Assembly (NCBI RefSeq): GCF_025917005.1
Contig: NZ_CP078091.1
Span: forward strand, 1,240,001 to 1,304,000
Reading direction: 5' to 3'
DNA from: Porphyrobacter sp. ULC335
GTDB lineage: Bacteria; Pseudomonadota; Alphaproteobacteria; Sphingomonadales; Sphingomonadaceae
DNA length: 64,000 nt
The position numbers were made by a program, and so were the translations under genes. Of the stretch, positions 62,996 through 64,000 are shown piece by piece; within the stretch, counting starts at the first letter, position 1; each line of letters begins with the position of its first letter. The notes under the pieces were generated by a model that made no database searches, was not told the DNA's origin, and saw only the letters and a list, made by a program, of their open reading frames with translations.

Positions 62996-64000
62996 TGCCA
63001 GCTGGCGGGGGGCAAAGTGGCCTCTAGATGGGGCACAAAAACCGGTGTGGCCGCGTAATTGAACGTAAAAACATGGGCTTGCGTGCGCCGCACCCGGATT
63101 CCGTCGGGCAAAGCGAGCAATTCCACACCGGCTTCGCCCGCCATGCGTTCCACCAGCAGCTTCAGCAAGGCGCGGTCGGGCCAGACCGTGCAATATCGCA
63201 CGCCGTCCTTGTAGTAAACGACGCCCCGCCCCCCGGAATCCGCGAGTTCGGGAGCGAGGTCGCTCGCCACATCCTCGCGCCAGCGGGTGACGGCAAAGCC
63301 TTCTGCGGGTTCAGCCACACCGTCACGCAGGCTCTCGACGCGGGTGATGGTGAGGGGGATCAGATCGCGCAACGCGCCGGGCGCAAGGCCTTCGGGAATG
63401 CAGAAGCTTGCCGTCTTGCTGCCCGAACGCGGGCCGATCAGCACAGGGCAATCCAGCGCCGCCAGCTTCTCGGCGAAGCCTTCGGGGATGATCGGCAAGG
63501 TCGGCACCAGCACCATGCGGTAGCCTGACAGATCGGCCCCCGGCGCGACGATATCGACGTCGAGCCCCTGCTGCCGCAGCGCCGAATACCATTCGAAGAC
63601 CAGTTCGAGATAGCGGAAGCTCTGCCCCTGGGGCTGGATGCCGATGGTCCACGCCGCCTCATAGGAGAAAACCAGCGCGACCGGAGCCTTGGCGCAGGTC
63701 TGCGGGCCGATCTCCGCCAGCACCGCCGCCGCCGCGCGCACTTCGTCCGCCGCCTCGGCCTCGCTGCTGTCAGGGCGCAAGAGCCCCGCGTGCATCTGTT
63801 CCTGCGCGAACGGCGCCTGCCGCCAGCGGAAATAGCTCGTCAGCTCTGCCCCATGCGCGCAGGCCTCCAGCGTCCACAGAGCGACCATGCCCGGCAGCGG
63901 TGCAGGGTTGAAGCGCGCCCAGTTTACCGGCCCCGGCTGCTGTTCCATCACCCCCCAGCGACCGTTCGAACACCCCCGGTAAAGGTCATGGTGGAAGGCG
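62980..64000 (-). CDS. GH42 beta-galactosidase, C-terminal part
   Basis: The frame is open to the right edge, so the N-terminal half lies outside the window. The visible 340 residues contain FHHDLYRGC, then MEQQPGPVNWARFNP where the Glu is the GH42 nucleophile, the trimerisation (GATase-like) domain (ALVFSYEAAW, VLVPTLPII) and a C-terminal beta domain. It cleaves beta-galactosides in the cytoplasm. The Met before EQQP is internal, not a start. Confidence 0.9.
   Translation of the reverse strand, partial: AFHHDLYRGCSNGRWGVMEQQPGPVNWARFNPAPLPGMVALWTLEACAHGAELTSYFRWRQAPFAQEQMHAGLLRPDSSEAEAADEVRAAAAVLAEIGPQTCAKAPVALVFSYEAAWTIGIQPQGQSFRYLELVFEWYSALRQQGLDVDIVAPGADLSGYRMVLVPTLPIIPEGFAEKLAALDCPVLIGPRSGSKTASFCIPEGLAPGALRDLIPLTITRVESLRDGVAEPAEGFAVTRWREDVASDLAPELADSGGRGVVYYKDGVRYCTVWPDRALLKLLVERMAGEAGVELLALPDGIRVRRTQAHVFTFNYAATPVFVPHLEATLPPASWHLDPR

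Overview
This 64 kb window is a GC-rich chromosomal segment of an alphaproteobacterium, most likely of the order Sphingomonadales and close to Erythrobacter/Porphyrobacter. The evidence is a NepR/EcfG/PhyR general stress response locus, a class I PHA synthase with a phasin, a large TonB-dependent receptor, many ATGA/GTGA gene overlaps, and a gene very like bciA (divinyl chlorophyllide 8-vinyl reductase). The last suggests a bacteriochlorophyll-making aerobic phototroph. No integrase, transposase, CRISPR array or rRNA operon was found, so this is mostly core genome with a few mosaic spots beside tRNA genes.

Layout. 1-9.1 kb: two L,D-transpeptidases, a compact ispG-thioredoxin-mntP-deacetylase operon, a lipase-like hydrolase, an SDR, a GNAT and an isoaspartyl peptidase. 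A palindromic repeat then leads to a class A beta-lactamase. 10-16.4 kb: a tightly overlapping DUF4129-DUF4350-MoxR-DUF58-SpoIIM-RDD operon whose RDD gene carries an apparent frameshift in a C8 tract. 16.5-22.7 kb: pheA, a membrane-anchored cytochrome c, rlmE, a Ppx/GppA phosphatase, tRNA-Gln, a LOG-family protein, a GNAT and thiD. 22.9-29.9 kb: a Nudix hydrolase, an UrcA protein, a membrane AraC-type regulator beside a sterol-desaturase-family enzyme with shared repeat motifs, a DUF1272 protein, glmM, a dicarboxylate symporter and Fe-type SOD.

29.9-33.8 kb is the general stress response locus: ecfG-nepR, a divergent CHASE/HWE kinase, phyR, and beside phyR a previously unlabelled small RNA candidate that looks like Caulobacter GsrN, with a C-rich loop on a 5' hairpin, a strong terminator and an upstream GGAAC element. 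33.8-40.2 kb: acyltransferases, a fatty acid desaturase, lptF-lptG, a DUF427 protein and clpS. 40.3-43.2 kb: a PhaF-like phasin and phaC. The phasin promoter is flanked by a perfect inverted pair of TGC-type operator motifs. 43.3-47.8 kb: an alanine-type aminotransferase, then an unusual five-gene cluster (membrane LuxR-HTH, helical protein, 4-TM protein, RadC-like JAMM protein, winged helix), then a crotonase.

48-55 kb: a histidine phosphatase, a thioesterase, tRNA-Cys, a methyltransferase, tRNA-Thr followed by a coding remnant, a secreted HExxH protein and a TonB-dependent receptor. 55.3-59 kb: a GtrB/GtrA-type surface glycosylation cluster. 59-64 kb: an SDR with a degenerate active site, a D-aminoacylase-type amidohydrolase, a MAPEG protein, bciA, a G-rich tandem repeat and the C-terminal part of a GH42 beta-galactosidase that runs off the window.
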